Source: JAHJRJ01 sp037443685 (GTDB taxonomy: Bacteria > Bacteroidota > Ignavibacteria > UBA10030 > BY39). Taken from it: DNA of 18,803 bases. The translations under genes were made by a program, and so were the position numbers. The notes under the pieces were generated by a model. It ran no database searches and was not told the origin of the DNA. It saw only the letters and a list, made by a program, of their open reading frames with translations. The DNA lies in contig JBBINX010000042.1 of NCBI GenBank assembly GCA_037443685.1, positions 1 to 18,803 of the forward strand, read 5' to 3'. Below, in pieces: positions 1 to 6,866 of the stretch (its first letter is position 1; each line of letters starts with the position of its first letter).

Positions 1-95
1 TTGAAATTTTAGATAGTGTTGATAAATGGAAAAACATTCGGTTAGCCGACGGAAAAGTCGGATGGATACCCGGCGATGCAATTGAAATTATTTGA
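1..95 (+). CDS. C-terminal end of an SH3-domain protein (partial, BatE-like)
   Basis: An open frame enters from the left edge (first whole codon at 3) and stops at TGA 93-95, giving 30 residues. The end of the peptide, with WKNIRL, ADGKVGWIPG and a final IEII, has the pattern of the last strands of a bacterial SH3 (SH3b) domain: a Trp followed by an alternating strand, then DGxxGWIP. Such an SH3 end is typical of TPR-SH3 proteins of the BatE kind in Bacteroidota aerotolerance operons, but the rest of the protein is outside the window, so BatE is only a suggestion. A hairpin terminator 55 bp downstream suggests that this gene ends the preceding operon. Confidence 0.65.
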   Translation, partial: EILDSVDKWKNIRLADGKVGWIPGDAIEII

Positions 96-150
96 TATTG
101 TTTCCTTACATTTTTTGCATTACAATTTTTGCTCTACTTTATAAGATTTT

Positions 151-176
151 AACGACTGTTTGAAGTCGTTTTAATT
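151..176 (+). terminator. Hairpin terminator after the SH3-domain gene
   Basis: A perfect 7-bp stem AACGACT (151-157) and AGTCGTT (164-170) encloses a 6-nt loop and is followed by TTAATTATTT. It lies between the SH3-gene stop and the kinase start. The shape is that of an intrinsic terminator, although the T run is broken by A residues. Confidence 0.55.
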
Positions 177-192
177 ATTTCTATCACTTTTT

Positions 193-214
193 ATTTCGAT
201 CTTTGGTTCGAAAT
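193..214. repeat. Inverted repeat upstream of the histidine kinase
   Basis: ATTTCGA (193-199) and TCGAAAT (208-214) form a perfect 7-bp inverted repeat around an 8-nt centre, about 75 bp before the kinase start codon. It could be an operator or an mRNA hairpin in the kinase leader. No T tract follows, so a terminator is less likely. A TTTG (203-206) with N21 and CATATTTG (228-235) overlaps it and loosely resembles the Bacteroidota housekeeping promoter (TTTG / TAnnTTTG), which would place the repeat on a promoter. That promoter reading is weak. Confidence 0.4.
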
Positions 215-290
215 ATAAGAACAAGCACATATTTGCTTTTTCACATAATTTTCTGCATTTTCAATTAGAATTTTTGTATGTAATATTTGA

Positions 291-2273
291 ATGAAACCAC
301 TTACAGCCAAAAGCATCCAATCTCAATTAATTATGTATTTCACGATTGCTATTATTATACCGGCAGTAATAACTAGCATAGTTGGCGTGAAATTAATTTA
401 CGACCAAATTATTACCCGTGCTGAAACAAAAGTACTCTCCGATTTAAGCTCCGCACGCGAAATTTATTTATATAAAATTTCGCACATCGAGAGCGTAGTT
501 CGACTTACGGGGGCCCGAAGTTTAGTAATAAAAGCTGTCAGTGAGAACGATAAAGTTTTTTTACAGAAAGATTTGTTAAGAACTCTCAAGCGTGAACGAC
601 TCGATATCTTAACGGTTGTTGATAAGAATGGGAAGGTAATATCACGCGGGAGAAACCCGAATGCTTATGGCGATACCTTATTGTCCGACGTCTTTGTGGA
701 GCGAGCGATAAAAACAAAGCAAATCGTATCGGGAACCAATGCAGTATCAGAAGAGCAATTATTGAAAGAATCATCCGACCTTGCCAAACAAGTTTATATG
801 GATATTATTCCAACACCAAAGGCTAAACCCCGAACATCGCTATCAGAAAAATCAGGAATGATGTTGCAAGCAGTTACCCCAATTTTTGATGATTCGAATG
901 TTTTTCAAGGTGTATTAATCGGTGGGATATTGTTAAATAGAAATTTCGAGATCGTCGATAAAATTAAAACAATTATGCAGGAACGTGAATTGTATAAAGG
1001 TAAAGAAATCGGCACAGCTACGATATTTCAAAACGACCTGCGAATTTCAACTAACGTAAAAAACGAGGATGGTACTGTGGCTATAGCGACACTCGTTTCT
1101 GAAGAAGTAAACGATGCAGTGTTGAGAGATGGTGAACGCTGGATTGGCGACGCTTTTGTAGTTAATACCTGGTACATCGGTGCCTATGAACCGATTAGGG
1201 ATATTCAAAATAAAATTATCGGAATTCTTTATGTGGGAACTCTTAAAGAACCGTTCAACGATTTATTACGCAATACATTGATGACATTTCTCGGAATCAC
1301 ATTGATTGGTATGTTTTTAGTCGTTTTAGTTTCAATTTTTCAAGCAAAAAAAATATCGAACCCGCTGAAACAATTAGAAGGAATTGCAGTTGAAATAACA
1401 GCGGGCAACTACAATCAAGAATTTAAACTGAAAGCACCCCGTGAAATCGAACATCTCGCCTCTTCACTCGATTGCATGGCAAAAGAGCTTGAGAATGAAA
1501 AACGAGAGTTAGAAGAATGGGCAAATAAATTAGAAAAAAAAGTCGAAGAACGCACGAATGAAATTAAAAAAATCCATTCTCAATTGTTCCGCTCCGAAAA
1601 ACTTGCATCGTTAGGTAAACTCGCCGCTGGCGTGGCTCACGAAATCAACAACCCCCTCACAGGAATTCTCACTAATAGCAGTTTATTGTTGGAAGATTTA
1701 TCTGAAACCGACCCGAAACGGGAAGATGTTGAAGTTATCGTGAAAGAAACGATTCGATGCCGCGAGATCGTAAAGCGACTTCTCGATTTCGCCAAGCAAA
1801 TTGCACCCCAAAAAAAACTAACCAACATCAACACCCTAATCGAAAATATAATTCTTCTTGTCAGAAATCAAACTTCTTTCCGAAATATAAAAATTGAAAA
1901 AAATCTTTCTTCCGATATTCCAGATATAATGATTGACCCTGACCAAGTACAGCAAGTTTTTATTAACATAATTTTAAATGCGTCTGAAGCTATGACGCGT
2001 GGCGGCGAATTAACAATTGATTCCAAAATGGATAGTAATGGCAATTCGATTGTAGTCTCCATTAAAGATACAGGACCTGGAATACCTGAACACCTCCATG
2101 AAAAAATATTCGACCCGTTTTTTACAACTAAAGAGCAGGGAACTGGCTTGGGTCTCTCAATTAGTTACGGAATTATTGAACAGCACGGGGGTACAATTAA
2201 TCTTGAAACTGAGATCGCTAAAGGAACTACATTTACAATACAACTACCAATTGATTCATTAGAAAATGACTGA
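291..2273 (+). CDS. Membrane sensor histidine kinase with Cache sensor, HAMP, HisKA and HATPase
   Basis: This is a 660-residue two-component sensor kinase. A first membrane helix lies at about residues 13-36. An extracytoplasmic region at about 37-325 has the look of a double Cache/Cache_3-Cache_2 fold (DKNGKVISRG at 111-120, repeated VxxGVLIGG- and GILYVG-type strands). A second membrane helix is at about 330-351, followed by HAMP (about 352-402) and a coiled coil (about 400-435). The kinase core is intact: H-box GVAHEINNP with phospho-acceptor His450, N-box Asn563, G1 box DTGPGIP (593-599), F-box FDPFFTT (607-613) and G2 box GTGLGL (617-622). It should bind a small ligand outside the membrane and phosphorylate receiver domains inside. 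Its stop overlaps the next start by 8 bp, so the NtrC-type regulator is its expected partner. The ATG at 291 has no clear Shine-Dalgarno but places the first membrane helix correctly. The ligand cannot be read from the sequence. Confidence 0.93.
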   Translation: MKPLTAKSIQSQLIMYFTIAIIIPAVITSIVGVKLIYDQIITRAETKVLSDLSSAREIYLYKISHIESVVRLTGARSLVIKAVSENDKVFLQKDLLRTLKRERLDILTVVDKNGKVISRGRNPNAYGDTLLSDVFVERAIKTKQIVSGTNAVSEEQLLKESSDLAKQVYMDIIPTPKAKPRTSLSEKSGMMLQAVTPIFDDSNVFQGVLIGGILLNRNFEIVDKIKTIMQERELYKGKEIGTATIFQNDLRISTNVKNEDGTVAIATLVSEEVNDAVLRDGERWIGDAFVVNTWYIGAYEPIRDIQNKIIGILYVGTLKEPFNDLLRNTLMTFLGITLIGMFLVVLVSIFQAKKISNPLKQLEGIAVEITAGNYNQEFKLKAPREIEHLASSLDCMAKELENEKRELEEWANKLEKKVEERTNEIKKIHSQLFRSEKLASLGKLAAGVAHEINNPLTGILTNSSLLLEDLSETDPKREDVEVIVKETIRCREIVKRLLDFAKQIAPQKKLTNINTLIENIILLVRNQTSFRNIKIEKNLSSDIPDIMIDPDQVQQVFINIILNASEAMTRGGELTIDSKMDSNGNSIVVSIKDTGPGIPEHLHEKIFDPFFTTKEQGTGLGLSISYGIIEQHGGTINLETEIAKGTTFTIQLPIDSLEND

Positions 2274-3675
2274 CACGATAACATCAAATATTTTAATTGT
2301 TGACGACGAATTAGTAATCTGTAAAAGCTGTGAAAAAATTCTCAGCAGGTCGGGACATAATGTATCTTACACTACTTCTGGTAAAGATGCGCTCCGACTT
2401 TTAGAAACTGAAACATTCGATGTGGTATTTACTGACCTTAAAATGGTAGATATAGGCGGCATGGAAGTTCTGCATACTGTACGACTAAAATATCCCAATA
2501 CTATCGTCATAGTTATAACAGGTTATGCAACAATTGCATCGGCAGTAGAAACTATGCGAAGCGGTGCATTCGACTACTTACCTAAGCCCTTCACTCCAAA
2601 CGAATTATTAGCCGTTCTCAACCGCGCTTTAAAAAAAAGGAAACTAATTAGCACATTTGCGGATTACGAGTACATTGCGAACGAAGGATTTGATGGGATT
2701 ATTGGAAAAAGTCATGGGATGAACGAGATTTACAAATTGATTCTGAAGGTAGCCCCTACCGATTGTACCGTATTAATCATTGGTGAAAGTGGAACAGGAA
2801 AAGATATAACCGCCAAGGCAATCCACAATCGCAGTAATAGGAGGGAACAAAAATTCTTCGCAATCGACATATCAACACTTTCTCCCACTCTCATGGAAAG
2901 CGAGTTATTTGGACATGTAAAAGGAGCGTTTACAGGTGCTCAGTCTGAAAAGATAGGACTATTCGAAGCGGCAAATCATGGCACTATTTTTTTAGATGAA
3001 ATCGGTAATATTCCAATTGAAACACAAGCCCGGTTATTGAGAGTATTACAAACAAAAGAAATAATTCCGGTTGGAAGCACTACATTGAAAACTGTAGATG
3101 TTCGGATAATTTTTGCAACTAACCAGAATTTGAAACAATTAGTCAGCAGTGGGAAATTCAGAGAAGACCTATACTATCGGTTGAATGTTTTTCCGATAAA
3201 ATTACCTTCGTTACGCGAACGTAAGGAGGATATTCCCGAGCTTGTGATGCACTTCTTGAAAAAATATTGTGAGAGAATTAACCGGCAAATCCCTAAAATT
3301 CATACTGATGCAATCGAAGCTTTGATTAATTACCATTGGCCCGGTAATATCCGCGAGTTGGAACACGCAGTCGAGAGGTTAACAATTTTTGTTGAGGGAG
3401 ATGAAATCGAACCTGTGCATATCTCTGCAGCATTATTCAAAACCGATTTTCGTAGTGGCTCAATAGTACCGAGAACAAGCGAGGACCTAAAAAAACTAAA
3501 AAAACAGATACGCGAATCTTCAATACAAGAAATCGAAAAATTATTCATACTCGAATCCTTAATCAGGAACGATTGGAATGTTTCGAAAGCAGCGCGTGAC
3601 GTAAATATGCAGCGATCGAATTTTCAAGCTCTAATAAAAAAATACGGCATTAAAAGAGACCCATCCCCTGTATAA
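2266..3675 (+). CDS. NtrC-family sigma-54-dependent response regulator
   Basis: This 469-residue transcription activator has three domains. The N-terminal receiver (about 6-122) has acidic Asp13/Asp14, phospho-acceptor Asp57 and Lys107. The AAA+ sigma-54 interaction domain (about 144-375) has Walker A GESGTGKD (173-180), the GAFTGA loop that contacts sigma-54 (220-225), Walker B IFLDE (241-245) and the RxxxDLYYRLNVF region (299-309). A C-terminal Fis-type helix-turn-helix (about 422-465) is present. All key residues are intact, so it should hydrolyse ATP and open sigma-54 promoters. It overlaps the kinase gene by 8 bp, which suggests a cognate pair. A consensus sigma-54 promoter lies 162 bp downstream, in front of the tandem-receiver gene, and is its obvious candidate target. 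One oddity is that the usual Pro four residues after the phospho-acceptor Asp is Val61 (DLKMV instead of DLxMP). Confidence 0.95.
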   Translation: MTDTITSNILIVDDELVICKSCEKILSRSGHNVSYTTSGKDALRLLETETFDVVFTDLKMVDIGGMEVLHTVRLKYPNTIVIVITGYATIASAVETMRSGAFDYLPKPFTPNELLAVLNRALKKRKLISTFADYEYIANEGFDGIIGKSHGMNEIYKLILKVAPTDCTVLIIGESGTGKDITAKAIHNRSNRREQKFFAIDISTLSPTLMESELFGHVKGAFTGAQSEKIGLFEAANHGTIFLDEIGNIPIETQARLLRVLQTKEIIPVGSTTLKTVDVRIIFATNQNLKQLVSSGKFREDLYYRLNVFPIKLPSLRERKEDIPELVMHFLKKYCERINRQIPKIHTDAIEALINYHWPGNIRELEHAVERLTIFVEGDEIEPVHISAALFKTDFRSGSIVPRTSEDLKKLKKQIRESSIQEIEKLFILESLIRNDWNVSKAARDVNMQRSNFQALIKKYGIKRDPSPV

Positions 3676-3789
3676 AATTTTTTGCACTAATATATTTTTT
3701 TTATTCAGCAATCCATTAAAAACCACTCAAATAAGTGATCATAAAATCCCTCCGAATCCGATAACCTCAATCGTTATTCTTCTATTTTA

Positions 3790-3809
3790 TTACATTACAA
3801 GTAGTTACA
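3790..3809 (+). repeat. TTACA repeats upstream of the sigma-54 promoter
   Basis: TTACA occurs at 3790-3794, 3795-3799 and 3805-3809, with starts 5 and 10 bp apart. The last is part of AGTTACA (3803-3809), a heptamer found again twice before the polysaccharide operon. They lie about 30-50 bp upstream of the -24 element, closer than most enhancer sites but within reach of an activator. Weaker dyads further upstream are CACT-N6-AGTG (3724-3737) and ATAAC-N7-GTTAT (3761-3777). Function is inferred only. Confidence 0.3.
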
Positions 3810-3830
3810 GTGAATATTGATATATATAAT

Positions 3831-3849
3831 AATGAGTGGCACACTCATT
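3831..3849. repeat. Perfect inverted repeat overlapping the sigma-54 promoter
   Basis: AATGAGTG (3831-3838) and CACTCATT (3842-3849) form a perfect 8-bp inverted repeat around GCA. It covers the -24 element and reaches into the -12 element. It could be an operator that blocks sigma-54 RNA polymerase binding, or a chance by-product of the promoter consensus, since only the GTGGCAC core is dictated by sigma-54. The ATGA/TCAT flanks are not required by the promoter. Confidence 0.5.
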
Positions 3850-3852
3850 GCG
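3837..3852 (+). promoter_or_regulatory. Sigma-54 (-24/-12) promoter of the tandem-receiver gene
   Basis: TGGCAC (3837-3842), five bases, then TTGC (3848-3851) match the sigma-54 consensus TGGCAC-N5-TTGC. The invariant GG (3838-3839) and GC (3850-3851) are exactly 10 bp apart. Transcription would start near 3863, giving a leader of roughly 45 nt before the ATG at 3909. The gene just upstream encodes an activator with an intact GAFTGA loop. I saw no equally good match in the other intergenic regions. Confidence 0.78.
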
Positions 3853-3891
3853 TATATATTAATAAAAAAAAATTGCCAGAATAATAAACAT

Positions 3892-3899
3892 AGAAAGGA
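3892..3899 (+). promoter_or_regulatory. Shine-Dalgarno of the tandem-receiver gene
   Basis: AGAAAGGA ends 9 nt before the ATG at 3909. It is one of the few strong Shine-Dalgarno sequences in the window. It favours this ATG over the out-of-frame ATG at 3899. Confidence 0.55.
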
Positions 3900-3908
3900 T
3901 GAAAAAAA

Positions 3909-5081
3909 ATGATTACCCAAAAAATTTTAGTAGTTGACGACGAAGAAACTGTTTGTCATAGTATACAAAAGATTTTATCACGAAGAGGTTATGAAGTAGA
4001 AAATGCTTTAAACGTTGATGAAGCCGTAAAAAAAATTAGCCAGACGGAATTCGATTTAGTTATCACTGATTTAATGATGCCGAAAACAAGTGGTATGGAA
4101 TTGTTACAAATTATTAGAGACCATTACCCTGAATTAGAAGTAATAATGATCACAGGATACGCTTCTATTGAATCTGCAGTAAAAGCTACAAAATTAGGTG
4201 CCTCAAGTTACCTACCGAAACCGTTTACCCCCGATGAATTAACAGGGATAACTGAAAAAGCTTTAGAAAAGAAGAAAACAAATCATGAAATAGTAGCAAG
4301 AAAAACAAAAGAGCAAACTCCGAAACAAGATTCAAATGAAGTAATAGACGTGGATATGCCTTTTAATGAAAGCGAAGTTACGAAATATACGTCAAAAGAA
4401 TATGTGGAAGCTTTAACACATACCGATATTCCATTGGCAAAGAAAGCCGCATTGAAAGCATACTGCCAACTTGGAAAACGGGAATGTCGGCGTGTGATTA
4501 CTGAAGGCCGAGAATGTGTCGGCGAATGTCCGATTGAGAAAAAAGAGAAAGAAAGAGCAAAAGCGGTAAAACGTCCTATCAGACCTACTGCCGAGATTAT
4601 TGATGTAGATATGCCTTTTAACATAGCGGAAGTTGAACGTGCAACTAACGCCGATTACATCAACTGTCTTAGCCGATCCGATATACCAATTGCTGGTTTG
4701 TGGGGTAAAAACGCATCAACTAAACATTCTGTTCTTGTGGTTGATGATGAACCGATAGTATGTCATAGTGTTCGCCGCATTCTTTCAAAACAGAGTTGTG
4801 CAGTCGAAGAAGCATTCGACGTAGATTCTGCACTATTAAAAATGAAATTGAATAAGTATGACTTAGTAATTTTAGACTTCAAAATGCCGAAAAAGAGTGG
4901 AATGGAAGTCCTTGATTCGATTAAAAAACAGTGGCCTAACCTTCCCGTAATTATGGTTACAGGATATGCTTCGATAGAAACAGCAATAGAGGCAACAAAG
5001 TTAGGCGCCTTCAACTTCATATCGAAACCATTTACACCTGCTGAATTAACATCAATAACTGCAGAAGTTCTCGCAGACTAA
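3909..5081 (+). CDS. Tandem-receiver (REC-linker-REC) response regulator without output domain
   Basis: The protein has 390 residues and two receiver domains. REC1 (about 4-122) has Asp10/Asp11, phospho-acceptor Asp54 and Lys104. REC2 (about 273-389) has Asp279/Asp280, Asp323 and Lys373. The receivers resemble each other closely (shared VCHS, ITGYASIE/VTGYASIE, ATKLGA and KPFTP blocks), so they come from a duplication. Both look phosphorylatable. No DNA-binding, enzymatic or Hpt domain is present. The linker (about 123-272) has two copies of a 34-residue unit at 144-177 and 229-262 (18 of 34 positions identical), each starting with an IDVDMPFN core and ending with DIP. Between them are Cys186, Cys193, Cys203 and Cys207. 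I do not recognise this linker. The gene has its own sigma-54 promoter beside a matching activator and sits upstream of a polysaccharide operon. A role as phosphate sink, relay partner or protein-interaction switch is inferred. Confidence 0.88.
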   Translation: MITQKILVVDDEETVCHSIQKILSRRGYEVENALNVDEAVKKISQTEFDLVITDLMMPKTSGMELLQIIRDHYPELEVIMITGYASIESAVKATKLGASSYLPKPFTPDELTGITEKALEKKKTNHEIVARKTKEQTPKQDSNEVIDVDMPFNESEVTKYTSKEYVEALTHTDIPLAKKAALKAYCQLGKRECRRVITEGRECVGECPIEKKEKERAKAVKRPIRPTAEIIDVDMPFNIAEVERATNADYINCLSRSDIPIAGLWGKNASTKHSVLVVDDEPIVCHSVRRILSKQSCAVEEAFDVDSALLKMKLNKYDLVILDFKMPKKSGMEVLDSIKKQWPNLPVIMVTGYASIETAIEATKLGAFNFISKPFTPAELTSITAEVLAD

Positions 5082-5099
5082 ATCCCTCAAATTCAAATC

Positions 5100-5140
5100 G
5101 GGGCAAATTGTAAAATTTAAAATCACAGTTTGCCCCATTT
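5100..5140 (+). terminator. Hairpin terminator after the tandem-receiver gene
   Basis: GGGGCAAATTG (5100-5110) pairs with CAGTTTGCCCC (5126-5136), 11 bp in RNA with one G-U wobble, around a 15-nt loop, starting 19 bp after the stop codon. Only ATTT follows the stem, so the U tract is poor and termination may be partial. It is the most GC-rich inverted repeat seen in the intergenic regions. Confidence 0.55.
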
Positions 5141-5153
5141 GCAATTAATATGT

Positions 5154-5182
5154 TTGACTTTGTATTAAAATTTTAGTAAATT
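5154..5182 (+). promoter_or_regulatory. Distal promoter candidate of the polysaccharide operon
   Basis: TTGACT (5154-5159), a 17-bp spacer and TAAATT (5177-5182) resemble a housekeeping promoter. Its transcript would start near 5190, with a leader of about 165 nt that crosses the hairpin at 5249-5268. The same -35 word, spacer length and -10 word recur at 5294-5322, which raises the credibility of both. Confidence 0.45.
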
Positions 5183-5248
5183 TTCCACAGTCAATCATAA
5201 TTCAAAAACAAATAGGAAACTTATTCCCTCCAATTGATACTTCTTTAT

Positions 5249-5278
5249 GAAGCTTTCTATCAAGCTTCTCTCTTTTAT
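5249..5278 (+). terminator. Hairpin with U-rich tail between the two promoters (possible attenuator)
   Basis: GAAGCTT (5249-5255) and AAGCTTC (5262-5268) form a perfect 7-bp stem with a 6-nt loop, followed directly by TCTCTTTTAT. It would lie in the leader of a transcript from the distal promoter and could end or pause it. The alternative is a terminator for readthrough from the gene upstream. Confidence 0.45.
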
Positions 5279-5308
5279 AGTTACAAAGTTACATTGACTT
5301 TAGTAACT
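5279..5308. repeat. AGTTACA operator-like repeats around the proximal -35 box
   Basis: AGTTACA occurs at 5279-5285 and 5287-5293 (8-bp period). AGTTAC (5287-5292) is also mirrored by GTAACT (5303-5308), so an inverted repeat with a 10-bp centre encloses the TTGACT at 5294-5299. The same heptamer lies at 3803-3809 upstream of the sigma-54 promoter. This layout suits a repressor or activator site for the polysaccharide operon; the binding protein is unknown. Confidence 0.4.
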
Positions 5309-5322
5309 CATTTTCGTAAATT
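5294..5322 (+). promoter_or_regulatory. Proximal promoter candidate of the polysaccharide operon
   Basis: TTGACT (5294-5299), a 17-bp spacer and TAAATT (5317-5322) would start transcription near 5330, about 25 nt before the ATG at 5355. It is the second copy of the pair at 5154-5182 and is flanked by AGTTAC/GTAACT repeats. Confidence 0.5.
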
Positions 5323-5354
5323 TAATAGGATTTTATTAATTTTTAGAAAGAATC

Positions 5355-5828
5355 ATGTTTAAAGAAGCTAAAATAGACGGTGTGATTGTAAAAGACCTAA
5401 AAAAGTTTTCTGATTCAAGAGGTTGGTTAATCGAAACATTCCGGCAGGACGATCTTGATGAAATATACTACCCTGTAATGTCGTACATTTCGATGACATA
5501 TCCTAAGATCACTAGGGGACCGCACGAACACATCGACCAAGCAGATTTATTCGGATTTATCGGACCATCAACTTTCAAAATTTATTTGTGGGATAACAGA
5601 AAAAATTCCCCTACTTACATGAACAAGATGCTAATAATTGCTGGTGAAAATGAACCCAAATCAGTTCTTATACCTGCCGGCGTGGTGCATGCTTACAAGA
5701 ATATCGGCGATGTTATGGGTATGGTAACTAACTATCCAAACCGTCTCTTCATGGGAAGTGGTAAAACCGAAAAAGTAGATGAAATTCGCTACGAGAACGA
5801 CCCAAATACAATTTTTCAAATAGATTAA
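5355..5828 (+). CDS. RmlC-like cupin, dTDP-4-dehydrorhamnose 3,5-epimerase family
   Basis: This 157-residue protein has the RmlC layout: a KFSDSRGWLIETF block (17-29), RGPHEH (54-59) at the place of the RmlC RGLHxQ motif, DNRKNSPTY (80-88), IPAGVVHAY (106-114) and NDP near the end (148-150). His57 and Tyr127 are candidates for the catalytic pair, but the alignment was made by eye. Standard RmlC epimerases are nearer 180-190 residues and have GLH rather than GPHEH, so a true 3,5-epimerase role is uncertain. A related sugar ketoisomerase or another nucleotide-sugar epimerase is possible. It is the first gene of the polysaccharide operon and ends 6 bp before rmlB, which supports action on the RmlB product, dTDP-4-keto-6-deoxyglucose. 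Confidence 0.8.
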   Translation: MFKEAKIDGVIVKDLKKFSDSRGWLIETFRQDDLDEIYYPVMSYISMTYPKITRGPHEHIDQADLFGFIGPSTFKIYLWDNRKNSPTYMNKMLIIAGENEPKSVLIPAGVVHAYKNIGDVMGMVTNYPNRLFMGSGKTEKVDEIRYENDPNTIFQID

Positions 5829-5834
5829 CCACTA

Positions 5835-6866
5835 ATGACGAACAACAGAGAACAAATGACGATTTTAGTTACAGGTGGGGCTGGTTTCATAGGTAGCAAT
5901 TTTATACATCACATCATTGAAAAATATCCGGATTACACAATCATAAATTTCGATAAACTTACCTATGCAGGAAATTTAGAAAACTTAAAGAATATAGAAA
6001 ATAATACTCGGTATCATTTTGTCAAAGGCGACATTTGCAATAAACAAGATGTCATAAACGCTATCAAAAAATACAACATAAATACAATCGTAAATTTTGC
6101 GGCTGAATCGCACGTCGATAGAAGCATCATGGGTGCGGCTGTATTTATTGAAACGAACGTTCTTGGGACACAAGTATTACTCGACGCCACAAAGGAAAAT
6201 GGAATTAAAAAATTTTTTCAGGTTTCGACTGACGAAGTCTACGGTTCTCTCGGACCTGAAGGCAAATTCACAGAGACAACTCCCCTACACCCAAACAGTC
6301 CTTACGCAGCAAGCAAAACTGGGGCTGACTTACTTGCTTTAGCTTATAAGCATACTTTTGGAACTCCTGTTCTTATTACGCGGTGTTCAAATAATTACGG
6401 ACCGTATCAATTTCCTGAAAAATTAATTCCATTGATGATTGCAAATGCCCTCAACGACAAACCACTTCCAGTCTATGGAAACGGTACCAACGTACGCGAT
6501 TGGCTGCACGTAAATGATCATTGTGAGGCTATTGATGTTGTGTTGCACAAAGGAAAAATTGGTGAGGTTTATAACATAGGCGGAAACAATGAATGGAAGA
6601 ATATCGATATCGTTAAACTATTACTCAAAAAACTAAATAAACCCGAAAGTTTAATAACTTTTGTAACTGACCGCCTCGGACATGATTTGAGATATGCCAT
6701 AGATGCTTCAAAAATAAAAAGAGAGCTCGGCTGGGAACCGCGATACACTTTCGAGCAAGGCATCACCGAAACTATTGATTGGTATTTGAATAACAAAGAT
6801 TGGTGGCAAAGAATACTTAGCGGTGATTATAAAGAATATTATAAAAAGATGTACGAGAATAGATAG
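5835..6866 (+). CDS. rmlB: dTDP-glucose 4,6-dehydratase RmlB
   Basis: This cytoplasmic extended short-chain dehydrogenase converts dTDP-glucose to dTDP-4-keto-6-deoxyglucose with bound NAD. The 343-residue length is normal for the family. Visible motifs are the NAD-binding TGGAGFIG (13-20), AAESHVDRS (89-97), STDEVYGS (131-138, with the catalytic Thr-Asp-Glu) and YxxxK as Tyr157/Lys161, followed by RCSNNYGPYQFPEKLIPL (183-200). The ATG at 5856 (Met8) would give a more typical N terminus than the ATG at 5835; neither has a clear Shine-Dalgarno. No rmlA or rmlD is present, so glucose-1-phosphate thymidylyltransferase must be elsewhere. The product probably feeds the VioA-like aminotransferase at 12827. 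Confidence 0.96.
   Translation: MTNNREQMTILVTGGAGFIGSNFIHHIIEKYPDYTIINFDKLTYAGNLENLKNIENNTRYHFVKGDICNKQDVINAIKKYNINTIVNFAAESHVDRSIMGAAVFIETNVLGTQVLLDATKENGIKKFFQVSTDEVYGSLGPEGKFTETTPLHPNSPYAASKTGADLLALAYKHTFGTPVLITRCSNNYGPYQFPEKLIPLMIANALNDKPLPVYGNGTNVRDWLHVNDHCEAIDVVLHKGKIGEVYNIGGNNEWKNIDIVKLLLKKLNKPESLITFVTDRLGHDLRYAIDASKIKRELGWEPRYTFEQGITETIDWYLNNKDWWQRILSGDYKEYYKKMYENR

Noticed and set aside
3676..3720. T-rich stretch after the activator gene as an intrinsic terminator
   Set aside because: Runs of T are present but no stem of useful stability precedes them, so termination here is not supported.
4283..4624. Reverse-strand open frame of 113 codons under the tandem-receiver gene
   Set aside because: It lies fully inside a well-supported gene on the other strand, shows no recognisable domain, and is explained by the lack of stop complements in Lys/Glu-rich coding DNA.
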